In this document: in pieces, positions 6,285 through 11,443 of the stretch
How the letters are laid out: every line of letters starts with the position of its first letter
How positions within the stretch are numbered: the stretch's first letter is position 1
Origin: Candidatus Thiodiazotropha taylori
Lineage (GTDB): Bacteria > Pseudomonadota > Gammaproteobacteria > Chromatiales > Chromatiaceae
Length of the DNA: 11,443 bases
NCBI GenBank assembly: GCA_019100305.1
Contig: JAHRHW010000107.1
Location: forward strand, 1 to 11,443
Direction: 5' to 3'
The notes under the pieces: generated by a model
What the model was told of the DNA's origin: nothing
What the model saw: the letters and a program-made list of their open reading frames with translations, nothing else
Databases searched by the model: none
Made by a program: the position numbers and the translations under genes

Positions 6285-8246
6285 GTGAGTTTACAGTCCA
6301 TAGGTGTCTCCGGGTTGGTCGCCACTCGGCTGGCTCTGGATACCACCGGTCACAACATTGCCAATGTGAATACGGATGGCTATAGCCGTCAGCGGATCGA
6401 TTTTGCCACCCGTCTGCCAAGCCAGAGTGCTGTCGGATTTATCGGCAGTGGTGTCGATGCCTCCGAAGTTCGTCGACAATATGACGATTTTATCGCCGGT
6501 CAGATGCGCGCCAGCTCCTCGGTGGCCTCTGAACTGCAGGCCTATTTTGAAGGGGCCAAGCAGCTGGACGATCTGGTCGCCAATGCCGATGCCGGCTTGC
6601 AGCCGGTGATTCAGAATTTTTTCGATGCGTTGCAGGGTATGGCTGACGATCCAGCCTCGGTCCCGGCGCGCCAGATGGTACTCACCGATGCGGCGGCACT
6701 GGCCGACCGGTTTCAGTATTTTGATCAGCAGTTCGAAAGCATGCGCAATCAGATCAACAATCAGATCGGTTACAACATTGGTCAGATCAACCGTATTGCG
6801 GAAGGGATTGCCGAGATCAACGCCGATATCAAGATGGCCTATGGGAGTACCCCTAACGATCTGCTGGATAAACGAGATCAGCTGGTTAATGAGCTGGCGG
6901 AGCTGATCGATATCCAGGTACTGGAACAGACTGATGGCGCTTTCAATGTGTTCATCGGTAAGGGGCAGCCTCTGGTAATGGATACTGACGCGGCGACTTT
7001 GGGCACCCAGCCTTCAACCATGGATCCGAGTCATCTGGAGATCACCTTCAACTATACCTTCGGAACCCAGCTTGTTACTGATCAGATGAGTGGTGGTGAG
7101 ATCGGTGGCATGCTCCGATTCCGCGATGAGATTCTGGATCCGACCCAAAACCGTGTAGGCCTGGTTGCTCTGGGTATTGCCGAAGAGATCAACGACCAGA
7201 ATCAACTGGGTCTAGATCTGGAAGGGCTGACTGGCACAGCCATGTTCGGCATGGGGACGGTAGAAGTCTTTCCGCGGCCCGGCAATGGCAGTTCCATCAC
7301 CGCCACGATCAACGATGTAGGCAGTCTCACCGGAGATGGTTATGAGTTGAGCTATGACGGGATCGATTTCACCCTGCGCAATATGAACAGTGGTGCAACC
7401 CAGGTGCTGGCCGCCGGTCTGAATACGGTCGATGGTGTTGATATCACGATCAATGCGGTTGGCGCGACCCCCGGTGATACCTTCATCATCCAGCCGACTC
7501 GCAACGCGGCGCAGAGTTTCAATCTGCTGTTCGATGATGTTCAGCGTCTGGCCGCCGCTTCTCCACTCAGAGTCGCACCTGCAGTGGATGCCAACGGCAA
7601 TCCCCTGAATACGGGTAGTGCCAGCATCACCCAACCCACCAATACCAGTATGACGGGACTTCCCCTGGCCGGTGGCTCCATCCAACTGGTTTATGATGAC
7701 CAGGGTGGCCCTGCCAGTGGTTTCGAGGTCTACTATCCAGGCTCGGTTCCCGGTGTGGATCCATTCGACGATTTCATTACCTATGATGATCTGAATACCG
7801 CAACCGTGGCCGGTACCCAAGTGCCGGGTGCCACATTTCCGTTATACGGCGATATCAGCTTCACTATCTCCGGCGTACCGGATGATGGGGATAGCTTCAT
7901 CATCGGTAACAACACCAATGGCACCAGCGACAATCGTAACGCTCTGGGCCTGGTGAGTGTGCAGAACCAGAGTGTGCTGTTGGGTGGTACCTCGACCATT
8001 GATGAGAGTTATGTGTCGATGGTTTCCGATGTGGGATCAAGAACTCGCCACGCGGAACTCAATCTCTCTGCTCAGGAGAGCCTGTTGACCCGTACCAGAG
8101 AGGCTATGGCCGAGGTCTCCGGCGTCAATCTGGACGAGGAGGCCGGTAGGTTGATCCAGTATCAACAGGCCTACCAGGCATCGGCACAGGTGATTTCCGT
8201 GGCCAGTACCCTATTTGACACACTGCTGGGTGCAGTTGGGAGATAA
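6285..8246 (+). CDS. flgK: Flagellar hook-associated protein 1, FlgK
   Basis: This 653-residue protein starts with GTG at 6285, 8 bases after a perfect AGGAGG (6271-6276). The N-terminus has MSLQSIGVSGLVATRLALDT and TGHNIANVNTDGYSRQRIDF (21-40), the axial-protein signature of FlgK. A conserved D1 block follows (about 60-300, including STPNDLLDKRDQLVNELAEL). The C-terminus is VSGVNLDEEAGRLIQYQQAY then QASAQVISVASTLFDTLLGA. It forms the first hook-filament junction ring. It is about 100 residues longer than Salmonella FlgK (553) and nearer the Pseudomonas form; the extra length lies in the surface-exposed middle (about 330-555). Two resembling segments occur there: DITINAVGATPGDTFII (386-402) and DISFTISGVPDDGDSFII (523-540), each followed by an Asn/Thr-rich turn, suggesting two related beta modules. 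It is separated by 3 bases from flgL, its junction partner. Confidence 0.95.
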   Translation: MSLQSIGVSGLVATRLALDTTGHNIANVNTDGYSRQRIDFATRLPSQSAVGFIGSGVDASEVRRQYDDFIAGQMRASSSVASELQAYFEGAKQLDDLVANADAGLQPVIQNFFDALQGMADDPASVPARQMVLTDAAALADRFQYFDQQFESMRNQINNQIGYNIGQINRIAEGIAEINADIKMAYGSTPNDLLDKRDQLVNELAELIDIQVLEQTDGAFNVFIGKGQPLVMDTDAATLGTQPSTMDPSHLEITFNYTFGTQLVTDQMSGGEIGGMLRFRDEILDPTQNRVGLVALGIAEEINDQNQLGLDLEGLTGTAMFGMGTVEVFPRPGNGSSITATINDVGSLTGDGYELSYDGIDFTLRNMNSGATQVLAAGLNTVDGVDITINAVGATPGDTFIIQPTRNAAQSFNLLFDDVQRLAAASPLRVAPAVDANGNPLNTGSASITQPTNTSMTGLPLAGGSIQLVYDDQGGPASGFEVYYPGSVPGVDPFDDFITYDDLNTATVAGTQVPGATFPLYGDISFTISGVPDDGDSFIIGNNTNGTSDNRNALGLVSVQNQSVLLGGTSTIDESYVSMVSDVGSRTRHAELNLSAQESLLTRTREAMAEVSGVNLDEEAGRLIQYQQAYQASAQVISVASTLFDTLLGAVGR

Positions 8247-8249
8247 TCT

Positions 8250-9155
8250 ATGGAACGCGTTTCAACTTCCACTCTGTTTAGCCGCGGCATAGACAGCATG
8301 CTGGAACGCCAGTCCGCTCTGAGTCGTGCGCAACTGCAAATCTCCAGCGGTAAACGCATATTGACCCCGAGAGACGATCCACCAGGGGCTGCGCAGGCGC
8401 TCAATCTGAAGACATCGATCACTCAGGTGGAGCAGTATCAGGCCAATGCAGACCGGGCCAGAGCCAGGCTGGATCTGCAGGAAGCAACCCTCGCCGCTGT
8501 GGAAGATATCATGCCGAGAGTGCTGGAACTCACCCTGCAGGGGCAGAGTGATACCTACTCTGCGGAACAGAGGATCGCCATTGCCCAGGAGCTGAGGCAG
8601 CTGAACGATGAGCTAATGGCCTTGGCCAACACACAGGACAGTGACGGCGAGTATATTTTTGCCGGCTACAATGCGGATTCGATTCCCTTCAGTAACCCAG
8701 CCGACGGGGTGTTTGCCTATTCAGGGGATATGGGTGTCAGAACCATTCAGATCTCAGCCACCCGGCAGATTCAGGACCGGGAGAACGGTTACGATGTATT
8801 CATGAATCTGACCACCAGCACGGGTACCCAGCGAAATCTCTTCGAGACGGTTCACGGAATTATTGCCGGTCTAGAGGCGGATGCACCCAATGCGGTATTC
8901 ATCGATGATATCCATGCCGCTCATGAACAGATCGGCGCGGTGCGTGCCCGGGGCGGGGCAAGGCTCAACTCCATCGAAGATCAAGGTCGGGTCAATGAGG
9001 ATTTCATCTTCACCATGCAGAGTTCACTCTCGGAGATCGAGGATATCGATCTGGCCGAAGCAGTAAGTCGTTTCGAGCAGGAGATGTTGGCGCTTCAGGC
9101 CGCTCAGCAATCCTTCAACATGGTGCAGAGTCTATCCCTGTTCAACTATCTCTGA
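8250..9155 (+). CDS. flgL: Flagellar hook-associated protein 3, FlgL
   Basis: This 301-residue protein is slightly shorter than Salmonella FlgL (317). The flagellin-like N-terminal helix contains MERVSTSTLFSRGIDSMLER, LSRAQLQISSGKRILTPRDDP (21-41; the SSGKRI..P.DDP motif is diagnostic for FlgL) and AAQALNLKTSITQVEQYQAN. The centre has the small domain with ANTQDSDGEYIFAGY. The C-terminal helix ends IDLAEAVSRFEQEMLALQAA then QQSFNMVQSLSLFNYL, typical of FlgL and flagellins. It is exported by the flagellar type III apparatus and forms the second junction ring, on which filament growth begins under the FliD cap (not in this window). The ATG at 8250 is 3 bases after the flgK stop and uses GGGAGA (8238-8243) as ribosome binding site, so the two genes are cotranscribed. 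It is the last gene of the run. Confidence 0.94.
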   Translation: MERVSTSTLFSRGIDSMLERQSALSRAQLQISSGKRILTPRDDPPGAAQALNLKTSITQVEQYQANADRARARLDLQEATLAAVEDIMPRVLELTLQGQSDTYSAEQRIAIAQELRQLNDELMALANTQDSDGEYIFAGYNADSIPFSNPADGVFAYSGDMGVRTIQISATRQIQDRENGYDVFMNLTTSTGTQRNLFETVHGIIAGLEADAPNAVFIDDIHAAHEQIGAVRARGGARLNSIEDQGRVNEDFIFTMQSSLSEIEDIDLAEAVSRFEQEMLALQAAQQSFNMVQSLSLFNYL

Positions 9156-9347
9156 CAGCTGTCCCTGTTAATAAGGTGCCGGGTTAATGCTTGGTAGTTG
9201 CCTCTGCAGCTGAATTGGCTGCCAGGTTATCGACCCTTTGCCGAGCAGTTAGTCTATTCTCCTGCTTCATTCTGTAACTCTGATATCCAGTCACTTTCAC
9301 CTGAATAGTTTTGATTGGCATTAAGTGCATTGTGACATTTTATATTT
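9156..9347. other. Intergenic region after flgL, between convergent flgL and the TetR gene
   Basis: These 192 bases hold no recognisable gene. The palindrome GACAGCTGTC (9154-9163) overlaps the flgL stop. Around 9190-9235 two mutually exclusive weak hairpins can be drawn (GCAGC-N7-GCTGC, or TGGTAG with CTGCCA), neither with a T-run. I see no clear terminator for either gene and no sigma28 or sigma54 site. The right end becomes AT-rich. Confidence 0.4.
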
Positions 9348-9971
9348 TCAATGCTCGTGGCTGGTCTGGCTCGGTAGCAGACCGGAAATCGCGAATTCTG
9401 CAGCCGTTATCAGTTCATCTTTGCGGCGACCCTGTCTGGCCAACACTGAAATGCCATATAAGACAGACATCAGATAGTCTGCCATGACTTTGGGTTCGGC
9501 CGTGGCTGGAAGTCGTCCCCGGCTCTGTTCCTGCTCAAACAAACTGCTAAGTACCTGCCGGGTCGCAAGCCCCATGCTCTGCAGCGCCTGGGTTACCTCC
9601 TCGGGCACGCCTGTGCCTCCCGCTTCACAGCTGCTTTTTACAAACAGGCAGCCTTTGGGGGAGGTCTTGTCGCTGACCAGTTCGATGATGTTACTCATGT
9701 AGTGGCGTATGCGTTCAGCCAGTGGCTGCTCATCCGGTGTGGTCAGCTGCTCCAACAGTGGCGCTGCGTAGCAGGCCATATAACGCTCCAAAGCCGACTG
9801 AAAGAGCTTCTCCTTGTTGCCAAAGGCTGAGTAGAGGCTGGGTTTGTTGATTCCCAGTTGTTCCGTCAGGTCGCTGACCGAGGTGCCGGAATAGCCGTTC
9901 TCCCAGAACAGGCGCATGGCCTTGTCCAGGGCCTCTGACTTATCGAATGATCTTTTTCGCCCAACGCTCAT
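9348..9971 (-). CDS. TetR/AcrR-family transcriptional repressor, probable regulator of the divergent SDR gene
   Basis: The frame extends to a TTG at 9995, but the ATG at 9971 is preferred: it follows a purine stretch AAAGAG and gives the family-typical MSVGRKRSFDKSEALDKAMR start. The protein is then 207 residues. The DNA-binding helix-turn-helix lies at about 32-51 (VSDLTEQLGINKPSLYSAFG), followed by NKEKLF. The ligand domain includes SPKGCLFVKSSCEAGG (104-119) with Cys108 and Cys115; a third cysteine is at 67. The GCL-VK context resembles, from memory, the region around Cys106 of E. coli NemR, the electrophile/hypochlorite-sensing repressor, so redox sensing is possible but inferred. It is transcribed away from the dehydrogenase gene across a 117-base region with two palindromic repeats, the usual arrangement of a self-regulating repressor and its target. 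A link to flagella is not indicated. Confidence 0.88.
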   Translation of the reverse strand: MSVGRKRSFDKSEALDKAMRLFWENGYSGTSVSDLTEQLGINKPSLYSAFGNKEKLFQSALERYMACYAAPLLEQLTTPDEQPLAERIRHYMSNIIELVSDKTSPKGCLFVKSSCEAGGTGVPEEVTQALQSMGLATRQVLSSLFEQEQSRGRLPATAEPKVMADYLMSVLYGISVLARQGRRKDELITAAEFAISGLLPSQTSHEH

Positions 9972-10004
9972 TGCACGCTCTTTGCTGTTTAACAAATCGG
10001 TTAC

Positions 10005-10031
10005 TTGACATTATGTACCGATCGGTATAGT
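10005..10031 (+). promoter_or_regulatory. Sigma70-type promoter for the SDR gene, containing operator 1
   Basis: A perfect -35 TTGACA (10005-10010) and a -10 TATAGT (10026-10031, 5 of 6) are separated by a somewhat short 15-base spacer that contains most of the palindrome TACCGATCGGTA. Repressor bound there would block RNA polymerase directly. The predicted start is near 10038, at the left edge of the second repeat. Confidence 0.55.
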
Positions 10032-10038
10032 TTTTCAA
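10010..10038 (-). promoter_or_regulatory. Divergent sigma70-type promoter for the TetR gene
   Basis: Read on the minus strand, TTGAAA (10038-10033) and CATAAT (10015-10010, 5 of 6) have an ideal 17-base spacer that encloses operator 1 completely. This promoter overlaps the SDR promoter back to back, so one bound repressor would shut both, giving autoregulation. Confidence 0.55.
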
Positions 10039-10056
10039 TTATGTACCGAACGGTAC
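10010..10056. promoter_or_regulatory. Tandem operator repeats for the TetR-family repressor
   Basis: Two 18-bp copies of ATTATGTACCGAnCGGTA occur at 10010-10027 and 10038-10055 and differ at one base, 28 bp apart start to start. Each core is palindromic: TACCGATCGGTA (10016-10027) is perfect, and GTACCG-AA-CGGTAC (10043-10056) has 6-bp arms. This is the size and symmetry TetR dimers bind. The first lies between the -35 and -10 of both divergent promoters; the second sits at the predicted SDR transcript start and just upstream of the TetR -35. Confidence 0.75.
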
Positions 10057-10088
10057 AAAATAACCCTACTATTTTGAGGTGTCTAATC

Positions 10089-10829
10089 ATGAATTCAGTC
10101 AAAGATCGGGTTGTACTGGTGACCGGAGCCAACCGGGGTATCGGCAGGAGTATTGTGGAGCAGTTTTTCGAAGCCGGTGCGTCAAAGATCTATGCCGCAG
10201 CGCGTAAAGCGGAATCTCTCATACCGCTGTCAGAAATCTACGGCGATCAGGTGGTACCCCTGCAGATCGATCTGCATCAGCCGGAGACCATTCTCGAGGC
10301 GGCCAAGAGAGCGGGTGATGTGGAGATTGTGGTCAACAATGCGGGCATGTTGAACATTGCCAATCCTCTGGCGAGCAATGCGGTGGTGGCAATGCAGGAT
10401 GAGATGGAGGTGAACGTCTATGGCCTGATGCGTATGGCTCGGGCCTTCGCGCCGATCCTGAAGGCGAACGGGGGTGGTGTACTGGTACAGCTCAATTCGG
10501 TGGCGTCGATCAAGAATTTTGCCGACTTTGCCACCTATTCGGCTTCCAAGGCGGCAGCCTACTCGATCACACAGGGTTTGCGCGATATGCTGAAACAGCA
10601 GGGTACCCAGGTCGTCAGCGTACATCCCGGACCGATTGCCACCGATATGGCCAGCAACGCCGGCCTCAGTGAGCTGGCCGAGCCGGCTGAACTGGTGCCC
10701 CAAAGTATCATCGCGGCCATCGAGTCGGGCGAGTTTCATGCCTTCCCGGATAGCATGGCCAGACAGGTTGGCCGTGTCTACCAGGAGTTCGCGAAGAGTA
10801 TTGTTGAAGCGGACCTGATGGCCGGGTGA
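10089..10829 (+). CDS. Short-chain dehydrogenase/reductase (SDR), classical type
   Basis: The frame is open from 10005, but the ATG at 10089 is chosen: GAGGT (10076-10080) lies upstream and the protein then starts MNSVKDRVVLVTGANRGIGR, the expected first Rossmann strand. The 246-residue length is typical of classical SDRs. Motifs: TGANRGIG (12-19) for the cofactor, Arg39 after the second strand (AAAR), which favours NADP(H), NNAG (83-86), Asn109, and the catalytic Ser137, Tyr150 and Lys154 (YSASK). After PGPIATDM the C-terminal part is short. It is a cytoplasmic NAD(P)-dependent oxidoreductase; the carbonyl or alcohol substrate cannot be read from sequence. The divergent TetR gene and shared operators suggest induction by a compound the enzyme removes. 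No other gene is in its transcript before the hairpin at 10871, so it is probably monocistronic. Confidence 0.88.
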   Translation: MNSVKDRVVLVTGANRGIGRSIVEQFFEAGASKIYAAARKAESLIPLSEIYGDQVVPLQIDLHQPETILEAAKRAGDVEIVVNNAGMLNIANPLASNAVVAMQDEMEVNVYGLMRMARAFAPILKANGGGVLVQLNSVASIKNFADFATYSASKAAAYSITQGLRDMLKQQGTQVVSVHPGPIATDMASNAGLSELAEPAELVPQSIIAAIESGEFHAFPDSMARQVGRVYQEFAKSIVEADLMAG

Positions 10830-10870
10830 GCTGGATTATTTGAATATTAAGCGGAGTTATATTGCCCAAG

Positions 10871-10891
10871 AGCCGGCAGTTATTGCCGGCT
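10871..10891 (+). terminator. Hairpin downstream of the SDR gene, probable transcript end
   Basis: AGCCGGCA (10871-10878) and TGCCGGCT (10884-10891) make a perfect 8-bp GC-rich stem with a 5-base loop, 41 bases after the SDR stop. The stability and position suit a terminator or 3'-end stabiliser, but the following bases are AGGCGGCAGG rather than T-rich, so intrinsic termination is uncertain. Confidence 0.42.
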
Positions 10892-11029
10892 AGGCGGCAG
10901 GAAATTAAAGCACAAGATGATTGTGGGTGCGGTCAGGAGAGACTAAGCTGGATTTAAAGTTGAATAAAAACAACTGGTTATCTAAATAAAACTTTTTTAG
11001 AGATCGATTTCTCAAAAGCCAGTTCAGGT

Positions 11030-11056
11030 TAAAGTTCTCCGCCTGCAGGCCGTTAC
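11030..11056 (+). promoter_or_regulatory. Sigma28 (FliA) promoter for flagellin
   Basis: TAAAGTTC (11030-11037), exactly 11 bases, then GCCGTTAC (11049-11056). Against TAAAGTTT-N11-GCCGATAA, 13 of 16 positions match with ideal spacing. Transcription would start around 11062. Flagellin is the classic late, FliA-dependent flagellar gene, so site, spacing and gene agree. Confidence 0.82.
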
Positions 11057-11060
11057 AATT

Positions 11061-11102
11061 AGCGGAGGCGGTAAATACCAACAAGTGAATGGTATATCCG
11101 CT
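11061..11102 (+). promoter_or_regulatory. 5'-end stem-loop in the flagellin leader
   Basis: AGCGGA (11061-11066) pairs with TCCGCT (11097-11102), and nested inside ATACCA (11075-11080) pairs with TGGTAT (11090-11095) around a 9-base loop. An 8-base left bulge and a 1-base right bulge separate the two 6-bp stems. The structure begins at about the predicted start of the transcript, as in 5' stem-loops that protect abundant mRNAs from decay. The folding is inferred by eye. Confidence 0.5.
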
Positions 11103-11114
11103 AAATGCAAATCG

Positions 11115-11152
11115 CCGGTGATCGAGCGCTTAACCATAGATGCCATCATCGG
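11115..11152 (+). promoter_or_regulatory. Second leader hairpin upstream of the flagellin ribosome binding site
   Basis: CCGGTGAT (11115-11122) can pair with ATCATCGG (11145-11152) over 8 bp with one G-U, enclosing a 22-base loop. It ends 8 bases before the GAGG Shine-Dalgarno (11161-11164), leaving that site open in this fold. The loop is large, so the pairing is less certain than the 5' element. Confidence 0.35.
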
Positions 11153-11172
11153 TATAGATAGAGGAATTAGTC

Positions 11173-11443
11173 ATGGCAATCACAGTCAACACTAACGTAT
11201 TCTCCCTTGCCGCACAGAAAAACCTGAATCGTACACAATCCGATCTTCAATCTTCAGTTCAACGCCTCTCTTCCGGTCTTCGCATCAACATGGCGAAAGA
11301 CGACGCAGCCGGTCTGGCTATCGCCCAGCTGCAGACTGCACAGGCACGCGGACTGACCGTCGCCCAGCGTAACATCGCGGACGGCACATCCTTCCTCTCA
11401 GTTGCCGATGCAACCCTGCAGTCTGTCAGTGATATGATGCAGC
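11173..11443 (+). CDS. fliC: Flagellin, N-terminal fragment (cut by the window edge)
   Basis: The ATG at 11173, 8 bases after GAGG (11161-11164), opens a frame that stays open for 90 codons to the end of the window. It begins MAITVNTNVFSLAAQKNLNR, followed by the flagellin D0/D1 signature SVQRLSSGLRINMAKDDAAG (28-47) and LAIAQLQTAQARGLTVAQRN. This is the N-terminal coiled-coil region that polymerises into the filament core; the variable surface domain and C-terminal helix are missing. Some positions are unusual: Met40 replaces the common Ser of RINSAKDDAAG, and AIAQLQ replaces AIS-type sequence. Codons lean toward those of highly expressed genes (for example CGT and CTG, and TCC for Ser). It is driven by the sigma28 promoter at 11030. 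Whether it is the only flagellin or one of several paralogues cannot be told, so the symbol is by class. Confidence 0.93.
   Translation, partial: MAITVNTNVFSLAAQKNLNRTQSDLQSSVQRLSSGLRINMAKDDAAGLAIAQLQTAQARGLTVAQRNIADGTSFLSVADATLQSVSDMMQ

Larger units (their letters stand above)
10830..11172. other. Intergenic region between the SDR gene and flagellin
   Basis: This stretch of about 340 bases has no credible gene. It holds a strong hairpin at 10871-10891, an AT-rich segment (about 10950-11020) with a lone TAAAGTT (10955-10961) that lacks a matching -10, the flagellin sigma28 promoter (11030-11056) and a leader of about 110 bases with two foldable elements before GAGG (11161-11164) and the ATG at 11173. 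Confidence 0.6.

Noticed and set aside
9972..9995. TTG start adding 8 residues to the TetR protein
   Set aside because: The ATG at 9971 has a purine-rich site upstream and gives the family-typical N-terminus.
10955..10981. Second TAAAGTT as another sigma28 promoter upstream of flagellin
   Set aside because: At N11 the -10 reads CTGGTTAT, matching only 3 of 8 consensus positions.
1..11443. CRISPR array, tRNA, rRNA, transposase, toxin-antitoxin or phage genes
   Set aside because: I saw no regularly spaced repeats, RNA gene signatures or mobile-element proteins anywhere in the window.

Overview
This window is chromosomal DNA from a motile gammaproteobacterium. Its core is the distal half of a flagellar locus, flgF-flgG-flgH-flgI-flgJ-flgK-flgL (1897-9155, + strand), and its right edge is the start of a flagellin gene (11173 onward). 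The group assignment rests on the bifunctional FlgJ (rod cap plus peptidoglycan hydrolase), the P/L-ring genes of a Gram-negative envelope, sigma54- and sigma28-type promoters as in polar-flagellum hierarchies (Pseudomonas/Vibrio style), and a DUF2956-type gene. The lineage cannot be fixed from this window; a Chromatiales-like sulfur oxidiser is only a guess.

Layout. 2-121: C-terminal tail of a histone-deacetylase/AcuC-like protein. 223-1200: a PLP enzyme of the D-cysteine desulfhydrase/ACC deaminase family. 1229-1585 (- strand): a small DUF2956-type membrane-anchored protein. 1586-1896: a divergent control region with a sigma54-like promoter for flgF. 1897-9155: seven tightly packed flagellar genes with gaps from a 1-base overlap to 57 bases. 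9156-9347: intergenic. 9348-9971 (- strand): a TetR-family repressor, divergent from a short-chain dehydrogenase at 10089-10829, with two near-identical operator repeats between them. 10830-11172: intergenic region with a hairpin, a sigma28 promoter and a structured flagellin leader. 11173-11443: flagellin N-terminus, cut by the window edge.

How it works together. FlgF and FlgG build the proximal and distal rod. FlgJ caps the rod and cuts peptidoglycan. FlgI and FlgH form the P and L ring bushings. FlgK and FlgL form the hook-filament junction on which flagellin polymerises. Promoter-like sites suggest layered control: sigma54 sites before flgF and, closer to consensus, between flgF and flgG; a sigma28-like site inside the 3' end of flgJ for flgKL; and a good sigma28 site for flagellin. 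These sites were found by eye and are untested.

I see no clearly new system. The best leads are the internal flgG and flgK promoters, the flagellin leader that folds from its predicted 5' end, and the TetR/SDR pair, which looks like a self-contained, possibly electrophile-sensing cassette lying between flgL and flagellin.
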